A stretch of 52,480 nt of DNA from Alphaproteobacteria bacterium (lineage in GTDB: Bacteria; Pseudomonadota; Alphaproteobacteria; UBA11136), in contig JADHSZ010000008.1 in NCBI GenBank assembly GCA_016776635.1, positions 1-52,480 of the forward strand. Reading direction: 5' to 3'. A program made the translations under genes and the position numbers. Under the pieces are notes generated by a model, which saw nothing but the letters and a program-made list of their open reading frames with translations, was not told the origin of the DNA and ran no database searches. Shown in pieces: positions 45,625 through 52,090 of the stretch; the first letter of the stretch is position 1; each line of letters begins with the position of its first letter.

Positions 45625-46596
45625 ATGGCGGTCTATACGGAAGTTTCCGACCAAGAACTGGCCACCTTCCTGCGTGGCTATGACATCGGCCACGCGGTGT
45701 CGTTCAAGGGCATCGCCGAAGGCGTGGAGAATTCCAACTATCTGCTCCGCACCGATCGGGGCAGCTTTATCCTGACCCTGTACGAAAAGCGGGTGGCGCC
45801 CGAAGACCTGCCCTATTTCCTGGGCCTCATGGATCATCTCGCCGGTGAGGGCCTTGCCTGCCCCACCCCCATCCACGGCAGCGACGGCGAGGCCCTGCGC
45901 GAGCTGTGCGGACGCCCCGCCGCCATTATCAGCTTCCTCGAGGGCATGTGGCCGCGCCGTATCGAACCCCCTCACTGTGCCCTGCTGGGCGAGGCCATGG
46001 CGAAAATGCATCTCGCCGGCAACAGCTTCGCCATGACGCGGGAGAACGATCTCTCGGTGGCGGGCTGGCGTTCCCTGTTCGAGGATGTCCGCGCGCGCGC
46101 CCATGAAATCGAGGACGGTCTTGAGGAGATCATAGAGAAGGAACTGGCGCGGCTGGAGGAAAGCTGGCCGGTGGACCTTCCCGCCGGCGTCATCCATGCC
46201 GATTTGTTTCCCGACAACGTCTTCTTTCTGGATGGAGCGCTTTCGGGACTGATTGATTTCTATTTCGCCTGTAACGATTTCCTCGCCTATGACCTGGCTA
46301 TCTGTCTCAATGCCTGGTGCTTCGAGGAAGACGGCAGTTTCAACGTTACCAAGGGGCGCCGCCTGTTGGCCGGGTATGACGGCGTGCGCCCCCTGGAGAA
46401 GAGTGAAATCGCGGCCTTGCCCCTGCTCGCCCGCGGCGGCGCCATGCGCTTTCTCCTGACACGGCTTTACGACTGGCTGCACCACCCCGAGGGCGCCATG
46501 GTCAATCCCAAGAACCCGAAGGAATACCTGGGCAAGCTGCGCTTTCACCAGCAGGTAAAGAATGCAGGCGCATACGGGTTGGACGGAATTTCATGA
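45625..46596 (+). CDS. thrB: Homoserine kinase (aminoglycoside-phosphotransferase-like ThrB)
   Basis: Phosphorylates homoserine for threonine synthesis. This is the APH/choline-kinase-fold type used by alphaproteobacteria, not the GHMP type. The 323-residue protein has [40 protein letters not shown], the catalytic loop [17 protein letters not shown] with HxDxxxxN, and [20 protein letters not shown] with the metal-binding Asp. It overlaps nothing downstream but is followed after 25 bp by rnhA, the common thrB-rnhA order. CAGGGAAG is the ribosome site. Confidence 0.97.
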   Translation: MAVYTEVSDQELATFLRGYDIGHAVSFKGIAEGVENSNYLLRTDRGSFILTLYEKRVAPEDLPYFLGLMDHLAGEGLACPTPIHGSDGEALRELCGRPAAIISFLEGMWPRRIEPPHCALLGEAMAKMHLAGNSFAMTRENDLSVAGWRSLFEDVRARAHEIEDGLEEIIEKELARLEESWPVDLPAGVIHADLFPDNVFFLDGALSGLIDFYFACNDFLAYDLAICLNAWCFEEDGSFNVTKGRRLLAGYDGVRPLEKSEIAALPLLARGGAMRFLLTRLYDWLHHPEGAMVNPKNPKEYLGKLRFHQQVKNAGAYGLDGIS

Positions 46597-46621
46597 GCGG
46601 GGCCCCGTGAAAGAAAGCCCC

Positions 46622-47092
46622 ATGACAGAGGCACAGGCACAGCCCCAAGCGGCGGCGATGGTGGAATTGTTCACCGACGGCGCCTGTTCTGGCAATCCCG
46701 GTCCCGGCGGCTGGGGCGTGTTGTTGCGCTATGGCGAGGCGGAGAAGGAACTCTGTGGTTTCGAGGCCGAGACCACCAACAACCGCATGGAACTCACCGC
46801 CGCCATACGCGGGATCGAGGCGCTCAACCGCGATGCCCGCGTGGCCCTCTACACCGACAGCACCTATGTGCGCGACGGCATCACCAAATGGATCGACGAA
46901 TGGAAGGCCCGGGGCTGGAAGACCGCGGCCAAAAAACCGGTGAAGAATCAGGACTTATGGCAACGGCTGGAAGAAGCGCTGGGTAGCCATGAGGTAGAGT
47001 GGCACTGGGTCAAGGGCCATTCCGGCCATGACGGAAACGAGCGCGCCGACGCCCTGGCCCGCAAGGGGCTTGAACAAGGCGCCGGCGGCTGA
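46622..47092 (+). CDS. rnhA: Ribonuclease HI
   Basis: Degrades RNA in RNA-DNA hybrids, including primers and R-loops. The 156-residue protein has the catalytic carboxylates in [20 protein letters not shown] (Asp), [18 protein letters not shown] (Glu), [19 protein letters not shown] (Asp) and [15 protein letters not shown] (Asp), plus the basic WVKGHSGH. The ATG at 46622 is chosen because about ten variable residues then precede the conserved core. It is read with thrB, probably as one transcript. Confidence 0.97.
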   Translation: MTEAQAQPQAAAMVELFTDGACSGNPGPGGWGVLLRYGEAEKELCGFEAETTNNRMELTAAIRGIEALNRDARVALYTDSTYVRDGITKWIDEWKARGWKTAAKKPVKNQDLWQRLEEALGSHEVEWHWVKGHSGHDGNERADALARKGLEQGAGG

Positions 47093-47144
47093 GTTTAGGG
47101 GGCCGATAAATCCGGACCGGTAAATCCGGGCCGGGGAAAGCGGC

Positions 47145-47624
47145 CTAAAGCTGTTCCAGCAGGGCTTCGGCGGAGCTGACCTCGAAGTCGGGGCCGCCCT
47201 CGTTATTGAGCACCGTCACCGTGCCGTCATCGACGATCATGGAATAGCGGTTGGAGCGCACGCCGAGACCGGCCACGCCGAGATCCAGTTCCATGCCCAC
47301 GGCCTTGGTGAAGTCGCCGGGATCGGCATAGAGCGCAACCTTGTCGCCCACGTTCTGGGCTTCGCCCCAGGCCGCCATGACAAAGGGATCGTTAACGGAA
47401 ACACAGACGATGCTGTCCACGCCCTTGGCCTTGAGGGCGTCGGCGTTGTTGACGAAGCCGGGCAGATGGGCCGCCGAACAGGTGGGAGTGAAGGCTCCCG
47501 GAACCACGAAAAACGCCACTTTCTTGCCGCCGAAGATGTCATTGGTGGAAATCTGCGCGGGTCCGTCTTCCGTCATGTGAAAAAGATTAACCGTAGGTAT
47601 TCTGTCGCCGACATTGATGCTCAT
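47145..47624 (-). CDS. Peroxiredoxin, Prx5-like
   Basis: Second thiol peroxidase of the window, 159 residues. The peroxidatic Cys49 is in [19 protein letters not shown], followed by IVCVSVNDPFVMAAWGEAQN and GLGVRSNRYSMIVDDGTVTV. It is shorter at the N-terminus than the copy at 12061-12591 and is the more standard type-II peroxiredoxin reduced by glutaredoxin or glutathione. GAGGAAGA precedes the ATG. No Irr-like box is seen upstream, so the two enzymes appear to be regulated differently. It is followed on its 5' side by the DsbD/ScsB gene. Confidence 0.96.
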   Translation of the reverse strand: MSINVGDRIPTVNLFHMTEDGPAQISTNDIFGGKKVAFFVVPGAFTPTCSAAHLPGFVNNADALKAKGVDSIVCVSVNDPFVMAAWGEAQNVGDKVALYADPGDFTKAVGMELDLGVAGLGVRSNRYSMIVDDGTVTVLNNEGGPDFEVSSAEALLEQL

Positions 47625-47750
47625 GTTCTTCCTCTATGGGTATAATTTTAAAAAAATAGCACGGGAACAGGCCCCTGCGGAGCGCGAACATAATCATTCT
47701 AATGCAAAAATGCAACGCCTCCTGGCCGTTTTCCTGACCAGACGGCGTCT

Positions 47751-50009
47751 CTAACCGGGCGGCGTTTTGCCACCGGCCCGGTTCACGGCCGCCACCACCC
47801 GCGCCGGGGTGAGAAGTTCCGGCAGCACCATGCCCTGGGGCGCGGCGGGACCGTAGACCACGTTGAAGGGAATACCGAAGCGCCCGAAGCCCGCGAGATA
47901 GGCGGCGATATCATCGTCGCGGCGGGTCCAGTCGGCGCGCATGGCGATGACGCCGCCCTGGTTCGATGGAGCGTCCAGCAATTGGGTCACCTCGCCGCGA
48001 TCGAGGGCGAGCTTTTTATTGACCTGGCAGGTGAGGCACCATTCGGCGGTCACGTCCACCAGCACCACCCGCCCCGAGGCCACCAAGGCGGGGATGGCGG
48101 CGCGGTCGAAGGGCTGCCAGAGATGGTCCGACGGCGGCGGCGGTATGGTCGCATTCTCGTAGCGGCCGGGCGCAATCAGCGCCATCAGAACCAACAATCC
48201 TGCCACCACGCGCAGCCAGGGACGCGGCAGGGAAAGCAGCCGGGGCTTGTCTCCGGCAAGGCCCCGCAACACCACCCCCAGGACCAGTAAAAGGACGGCC
48301 ACATTGGCGGCGGCGTCCACCGAGACCTGCACCGCCAGAACCGAGATCAGCCACAGGGCGGTGAGCGCCAGCGCCAGACCCAGCAAGCGGCGCAGAGTCA
48401 CCATCCACGGTCCCGGACGGGGCAGCCGCACGGCCAGTTGCGGCGCCGCCACCATGGTCAGATAGGGGGCGGCGAATCCCAGGCCCAGCGCCGCAAAGAC
48501 GGCATAGGTCTCGAACGCACCACGGGCCAGGGCGAAACCGATGGCGGTGCCGAGAAAGGGCGCCGAACAGGGCGTCGCCAGCAGGGTAGCGAAGGCCCCG
48601 GTGAGGAACTGTCCCTCGAGGCTGTGGGGCCGGGTCTGGGAATGGCCGCTGTGGCGCAGGGCGAGATCGCCCATCCAGCCGGGCAGGGGAATTTCGAAGA
48701 ATCCCCACAGATTGCAGGCAAACAGGGTCAGCACCACCGCCATGGCGGCGAGGAAGACCGGCTGTTGGAACTGGATGCCCCAGCCCACGCTGAGCCCCGC
48801 CATGCGCAGCCCCACCGCCAGCGAGGCCAGCACCATGAAGGTGAAGAGAATCCCCGCCGAGGTGGCGAGGAAGCTGCGCCGCACGGCCCCGGTCTCGCCG
48901 CCGCCGTGACCGATGACGCCCAGCAGTTTGAGCGACAGCACCGGCAGCACGCAGGGCATGAGGTTGAGGATGAGCCCGCCCAAGAGGGCGATGGCGAGAA
49001 TGCCCACGAACCCGCCAAGCCCGTTGGTCTCGGTCCCCGCCGTCACGGTGAGCCGCGTTTCCAGCGCGCGGACCGGGGGAGCCCCGGCTTTGGCGTCGGC
49101 ATCGCTTTCAACAAGTGTCACGGTAAGAGGCATGGTGATGAGGGAGGGGCTTTTGCCGTCGTCTTGCGGCGATGCCGGACCCATCCCCGCCGCCATGGTC
49201 AACACCGCCACCCGGCCGCCGGCCAGGGAGCGCAGTTTCGCCCGCCCGGCCCAGAATCCCGGCGGGCCCTCCACGAAGGCGTCGAGATCGCCGAAGGGAG
49301 TCCCCGAACGGGCGGTAATGCGAAGCCGGGTCTTGTCTCCCGCGCCCAGCGCCTCTACCCGCTCCACGGCCAGTTCCCCGCCCTCATGGGGGCCGGGAAC
49401 CAGCGCCGCATAACGGGCGATGAGGGTGGCGAAGGAGGTGGGCGCGGCAGCACCCGCCGCCAGATCGAGGGTGAGATCGGCGCGGCGCGGAATGCATATC
49501 TCCTTGCAGGTGAGGTAATCCACCCGGGCGTTGAGGGAGAGCGCCCGGCCCGGCTGTTGCAGCCGCGCCGTCACCGGCAGCAGCACCTCTTTCTCGTAGC
49601 CCACGGTCTCCAGGCCATAGGCCGAATAGCGGCGCGGCGCCGGCCAGAAGAGTTCAGCCGCCGCCAGATTGGCCGAACCCGACCAGTCCACCTGGGGCGG
49701 CAGCCCGGCATCGCCCGGCGAGCGCCAATAGGTTTTCCAGCCCGGCTCCATGCGGAATTCCAGCCCCAGAGAAATGCTGTCTTCTTCTCCGGTGGCGGTC
49801 ACGGCGGCGACGAGGCGCACCTTGCTCTCCTCTACCTCGGCCCAGGGAGAGGCGGCCAGGGAGCTCTGCGGGTCTTGAGAACCTTGGGCAGCGGCGGCGG
49901 GCGACGCGCCTGAGAGAGCGAGGGAAGCGGCCATGAAAAAGGCCGCGAAAGCGGACCCCAACCAGGGACGGAATAACCGGGACATTGTCTTAGGCATTGA
50001 TGGAAACAT
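47751..50009 (-). CDS. DsbD/ScsB-like protein-disulfide reductase
   Basis: Membrane electron transporter that brings reducing power from the cytoplasm to periplasmic thiols. About 752 residues. A signal peptide (FAAFFMAASLALSGASPAAA) is followed by a large periplasmic DsbD-alpha/DUF255-like region with CKEICIP Cys residues. The eight-helix CcdA-type domain starts near 345 (NLMPCVLPVLSLKLLG; TPCSAPFLGTAIGFALARG, its paired Cys). The C-terminal thioredoxin domain has VDVTAEWCLTCQVNKKLALD (CLTC). The start is uncertain: GTG 50027/50024, ATG 50009 or ATG 49997, none with an ideal ribosome site. Divergent from the YqgE gene. Likely partner is a periplasmic DsbA/DsbC-type protein. Confidence 0.92.
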   Translation of the reverse strand: MFPSMPKTMSRLFRPWLGSAFAAFFMAASLALSGASPAAAAQGSQDPQSSLAASPWAEVEESKVRLVAAVTATGEEDSISLGLEFRMEPGWKTYWRSPGDAGLPPQVDWSGSANLAAAELFWPAPRRYSAYGLETVGYEKEVLLPVTARLQQPGRALSLNARVDYLTCKEICIPRRADLTLDLAAGAAAPTSFATLIARYAALVPGPHEGGELAVERVEALGAGDKTRLRITARSGTPFGDLDAFVEGPPGFWAGRAKLRSLAGGRVAVLTMAAGMGPASPQDDGKSPSLITMPLTVTLVESDADAKAGAPPVRALETRLTVTAGTETNGLGGFVGILAIALLGGLILNLMPCVLPVLSLKLLGVIGHGGGETGAVRRSFLATSAGILFTFMVLASLAVGLRMAGLSVGWGIQFQQPVFLAAMAVVLTLFACNLWGFFEIPLPGWMGDLALRHSGHSQTRPHSLEGQFLTGAFATLLATPCSAPFLGTAIGFALARGAFETYAVFAALGLGFAAPYLTMVAAPQLAVRLPRPGPWMVTLRRLLGLALALTALWLISVLAVQVSVDAAANVAVLLLVLGVVLRGLAGDKPRLLSLPRPWLRVVAGLLVLMALIAPGRYENATIPPPPSDHLWQPFDRAAIPALVASGRVVLVDVTAEWCLTCQVNKKLALDRGEVTQLLDAPSNQGGVIAMRADWTRRDDDIAAYLAGFGRFGIPFNVVYGPAAPQGMVLPELLTPARVVAAVNRAGGKTPPG

Positions 50010-50203
50010 GGGGCGACTCGTCACCACTCCTCATAAAATCTTAGGCTTTGCACTGCTATACTATAGCCCGTCACGGCATTACAGCCTTTCACGTTTACGT
50101 GTTGCGCGATTGGGGCCACTTGCCCTGCGGCGCCTCATGCTGGTACCATGGACATGCTGCGAGATAACGCCCCGCCATTCTTAGGATTGGAAGTTATTCA
50201 AAG

Positions 50204-50785
50204 ATGGGCCGTTCCATAAAAGAGGATATGCCGTCCTACCTCGATGGGGATCTTCTCATCGCCATGCCGCAGATGCGCGACCCCCGCTTTTCCCAGTCTG
50301 TTATCTATATGGTGGCCCATTCCGACGACGGCGCCATGGGGATCGTTCTCAACCAGATGATCGATTCCATCACCTTTCCCGACCTCTTGAAACAGCTCGG
50401 TATCGCGCTGGAGCGCGAGGACCAGATCATCGCAATCCATTGCGGCGGCCCGGTGGAAAGCGGCCGCGGCTTCGTGCTCCATTCCCCCGACTATCACCAG
50501 GAAGGCACCCTGGAACTCAATTCGGAAATCTGTCTCACCGCCACGGTGGAAATCCTGCGCGCCATCGCCGCCGGACAAGGCCCCAGCCAATGCATGCTGG
50601 CGCTGGGCTATGCGGGATGGGGGCCGGGCCAGCTTGAATCGGAAATCCAGTCCAATGGCTGGCTCCACGCGCCCGCCGAGAAGGAACTGGTGTTCGGCGA
50701 TGACCTCTCTAATTTATGGGAGCGGGCGGTGGCGAGCCTGGGCATCGATCCGTCCATGCTTTCCGACGACGCCGGCCACGCCTGA
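50204..50785 (+). CDS. YqgE/AlgH family protein (DUF179)
   Basis: A 193-residue member of the UPF0301 family, of unknown biochemical role. Markers are [60 protein letters not shown] and [20 protein letters not shown], ending with [14 protein letters not shown]. AlgH in Pseudomonas was linked to alginate regulation, but that does not transfer here. It is divergent from the DsbD/ScsB gene, an order seen in other alphaproteobacteria. The coding end and the bases after it form a 20-bp tandem repeat (50779-50815). Confidence 0.95.
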   Translation: MGRSIKEDMPSYLDGDLLIAMPQMRDPRFSQSVIYMVAHSDDGAMGIVLNQMIDSITFPDLLKQLGIALEREDQIIAIHCGGPVESGRGFVLHSPDYHQEGTLELNSEICLTATVEILRAIAAGQGPSQCMLALGYAGWGPGQLESEIQSNGWLHAPAEKELVFGDDLSNLWERAVASLGIDPSMLSDDAGHA

Positions 50786-50815
50786 GGCTGGGTTACCCCG
50801 CCTGAGGCTGGGTTA
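50779..50815. repeat. 20-bp tandem duplication at the yqgE stop codon
   Basis: CGCCTGAGGCTGGGTTA occurs at 50779-50795 and 50799-50815. The TGA stop of the YqgE gene is in the first copy. Probably a recent slippage duplication. Confidence 0.9.
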
Positions 50816-50900
50816 TCCGCTCTCAAAGGGTGTTTCCACCCCACTCATTTTCATCTAAATCATTGATTTAAAACGAATCTGCCGCCGGAGGGCGGCAAAA

Positions 50901-50930
50901 TGTTAACATTTGTCATCATTTGTTAACATG
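50901..50930. promoter_or_regulatory. Helically phased octamer array C (3 units)
   Basis: TGTTAACATT, TGTCATCATT, TGTTAACATG: three 10-bp units in direct repeat with no gaps. The outer octamers are the palindrome TGTTAACA. Same design as arrays A and B near 11 kb. A lone TGTTAACA follows at 51008. Confidence 0.65.
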
Positions 50931-51074
50931 CGCCGGCAAGGAAAACGTCGCAGCCCAGAGTATGCGCGGCTTGCAAGGATTGTGCGGTGCAAAAATTGCG
51001 GGGGGTTATGTTAACATGTGAGAGGGATATGGGTTGAGACTCGCCGGGCGCACTGCGCCCCCTGATTAAGGAGT

Positions 51075-51087
51075 ATATTCCTATATT
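51075..51087. promoter_or_regulatory. 13-bp motif shared with the amidohydrolase upstream region
   Basis: ATATTCCTATATT, identical to 8602-8614. In both places an AGG(A/G) lies a few bases upstream. Exact 13-bp identity is unlikely by chance in a window this size. Confidence 0.45.
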
Positions 51088-51198
51088 GGCGAGGGAATGT
51101 CAAGGGCTGAAATGGCGGGAATAACGTTTCCTTGCCACACGGATTACCCGTATAGTGAGTGTGGTTAAATGTTGGTTCCACTTTTTAGGGAGGAACCC

Positions 51199-51339
51199 AT
51201 GCTCAAAACCGACATCAAGAAGACCGCGAGCGAAGACGTGGCCGAGCTTTCCGACGAGGCTCTGGACCGCACCGCCGAAGACGCACAGGCGTGCCAAGGC
51301 GGATGCGCCGACTGCATCTGCTGGTCTCCGGCCGAGTAA
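51199..51339 (+). CDS. Putative RiPP precursor peptide 1 (46 aa, Cys-rich core)
   Basis: First of five tandem small genes. GGGAGGAA precedes the ATG. The N-terminal leader-like part (MLKTDIKKTASEDVAELSDE then ALDRTAEDAQA) is shared by all five peptides. The core-like C-terminus is CQGGCADCICWSPAE, with four Cys at leader-end +1, +5, +8 and +10. This core is identical in peptide 5. The protein has no signal peptide or membrane helix. A conserved acidic leader followed by a short variable Cys-rich tail is the layout of RiPP precursors. The modification type is unknown; the lack of Thr and the single Ser argue against a lanthipeptide. Confidence 0.8.
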   Translation: MLKTDIKKTASEDVAELSDEALDRTAEDAQACQGGCADCICWSPAE

Positions 51340-51360
51340 CCGGCGCTAAAGGAAGAAACC

Positions 51361-51483
51361 ATGCCTAAAACAGATATTAAGAAAATCGAGAACGAAGATG
51401 TGGCCGAGCTTTGTGACGAGGCCCTGGACCGGACCGCGGACGTGCAGGCGTGCTTGACCCGCTACTGCGCCCCTTCTGACTAA
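51361..51483 (+). CDS. Putative RiPP precursor peptide 2 (40 aa)
   Basis: Second peptide of the array, the shortest. The leader is MPKTDIKKIENEDVAELCDE then ALDRTADVQA. It carries an extra Cys at position 18 inside the leader, where the others have Ser, Ala or Thr. The core is only CLTRYCAPSD, with two Cys, and lacks the SPAE ending of the other four, finishing in PSD. TAAAGGAAGAAACC is the ribosome-site segment, repeated before each gene. It may be a functional variant or a decaying copy; the frame is intact. Confidence 0.78.
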   Translation: MPKTDIKKIENEDVAELCDEALDRTADVQACLTRYCAPSD

Positions 51484-51505
51484 CCACCATTAAAGGGAGA
51501 AACCC

Positions 51506-51649
51506 ATGCCTAAGACAGACATAAAGAAAATTGAGAGTGAAGACGTGGCCGAACTCAGCGACGAAACCCTGGACCGGACCGCGGACGTGCAGGCGTGCTT
51601 CTGCCAAGCCTGTATGCTGACCGGCAACTGCTCTTCCCCGGCCGAGTAA
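51506..51649 (+). CDS. Putative RiPP precursor peptide 3 (47 aa, four Cys)
   Basis: Third peptide. The leader is MPKTDIKKIESEDVAELSDE then TLDRTADVQA, closest to the family consensus. The core is CFCQACMLTGNCSSPAE with four Cys (+1, +3, +6, +12), the longest of the set. TAAAGGGAGAAACCC is the ribosome-site segment. The core differs completely from its neighbours while the leader differs at only a few positions, which is the strongest single sign that a modifying enzyme reads the leader. Confidence 0.8.
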   Translation: MPKTDIKKIESEDVAELSDETLDRTADVQACFCQACMLTGNCSSPAE

Positions 51650-51671
51650 CCGGCGCTAAAGGAAGAAACCA

Positions 51672-51812
51672 ATGCCCAAAACAGACATCAAGAGACCCGC
51701 GAGCGAAGACGTGGCCGAGCTTGCCGACGAGGCCCTGGACCGGGCCACGAACACGCAGGCGTGTCTTACCTACGTCATTTGCCATGGCCCCTGCTCGTCT
51801 CCGGCTGAATAA
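51672..51812 (+). CDS. Putative RiPP precursor peptide 4 (46 aa, three Cys)
   Basis: Fourth peptide. The leader is MPKTDIKRPASEDVAELADE then ALDRATNTQA, the most diverged near its end. The core is CLTYVICHGPCSSPAE with three Cys (+1, +7, +11), one Thr and two Ser. GGAAGAAACCA is the ribosome-site segment. Its start shares CLT with peptide 2 and its ending CSSPAE with peptide 3, which suggests shuffling of core segments between copies. Confidence 0.8.
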   Translation: MPKTDIKRPASEDVAELADEALDRATNTQACLTYVICHGPCSSPAE

Positions 51813-51847
51813 CCAACCGGGAAAAGCCCGATGTAAGGAGAAACGCC

Positions 51848-51988
51848 ATGCCCAAGACCGATGTTAAGAAAATCGAGAGCGAAGACCTCAAGGAACTGAC
51901 CGACGAGGCCCTGGACCGCACCGCCGAAGGCGCACAGGCGTGCCAGGGTGGATGCGCCGACTGCATCTGCTGGTCTCCGGCTGAGTAG
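51848..51988 (+). CDS. Putative RiPP precursor peptide 5 (46 aa, core identical to peptide 1)
   Basis: Last peptide of the array. The leader is MPKTDVKKIESEDLKELTDE then ALDRTAEGAQA, and the core is CQGGCADCICWSPAE, the same as peptide 1. Between the two core segments the DNA differs only at synonymous sites (CAA/CAG, GGC/GGT, GCC/GCT) and at the stop (TAA/TAG), so the core sequence is kept by selection. AAGGAGAAACGCC is the ribosome-site segment. No clear terminator with a T-run follows before the convergent gene. Confidence 0.8.
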   Translation: MPKTDVKKIESEDLKELTDEALDRTAEGAQACQGGCADCICWSPAE

Positions 51989-52090
51989 CCTGACCCAGCA
52001 TCAGGACGTCACGAAAGACCGCGCCGGTTTCCACCGGCGGAGAATTTCGTACCGGCGATGCCTGTGACATCCGCGTAAGGGGTGAGACGG

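Larger units (their letters stand above)
50786..51198. promoter_or_regulatory. 413-bp upstream region of the peptide array
   Basis: Gene-free. In order it holds the 20-bp tandem repeat end, the phased octamer array C (50901-50930), a single TGTTAACA (51008-51015), a GANTC site (51035-51039), and the 13-bp motif ATATTCCTATATT (51075-51087) inside AGGAGTATATTCCT. The ribosome site of the first peptide, GGGAGGAA, follows at 51188-51195. The array promoter must lie here; I could not fix its -10. Confidence 0.55.
51185..51988 (+). repeat. Tandem array of five ~145-176-bp peptide gene units
   Basis: Start codons lie at 51199, 51361, 51506, 51672 and 51848. Each unit has a conserved purine-rich ribosome-site segment, a conserved leader-coding part of ~90 bp and a variable core-coding part. 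The leader DNA is most alike between units 2 and 3. The array arose by gene duplication, followed by divergence of the 3' parts. Confidence 0.85.

Noticed and set aside
51185..51988. CRISPR array
   Set aside because: The repeated units are 145-176 bp, translate in frame with ribosome sites, and lack short identical repeats with unique spacers.
51100..52070. Minus-strand frames of 60-76 aa across the peptide array
   Set aside because: They repeat only because the sense genes repeat; no ribosome sites, whereas all five sense genes have one.
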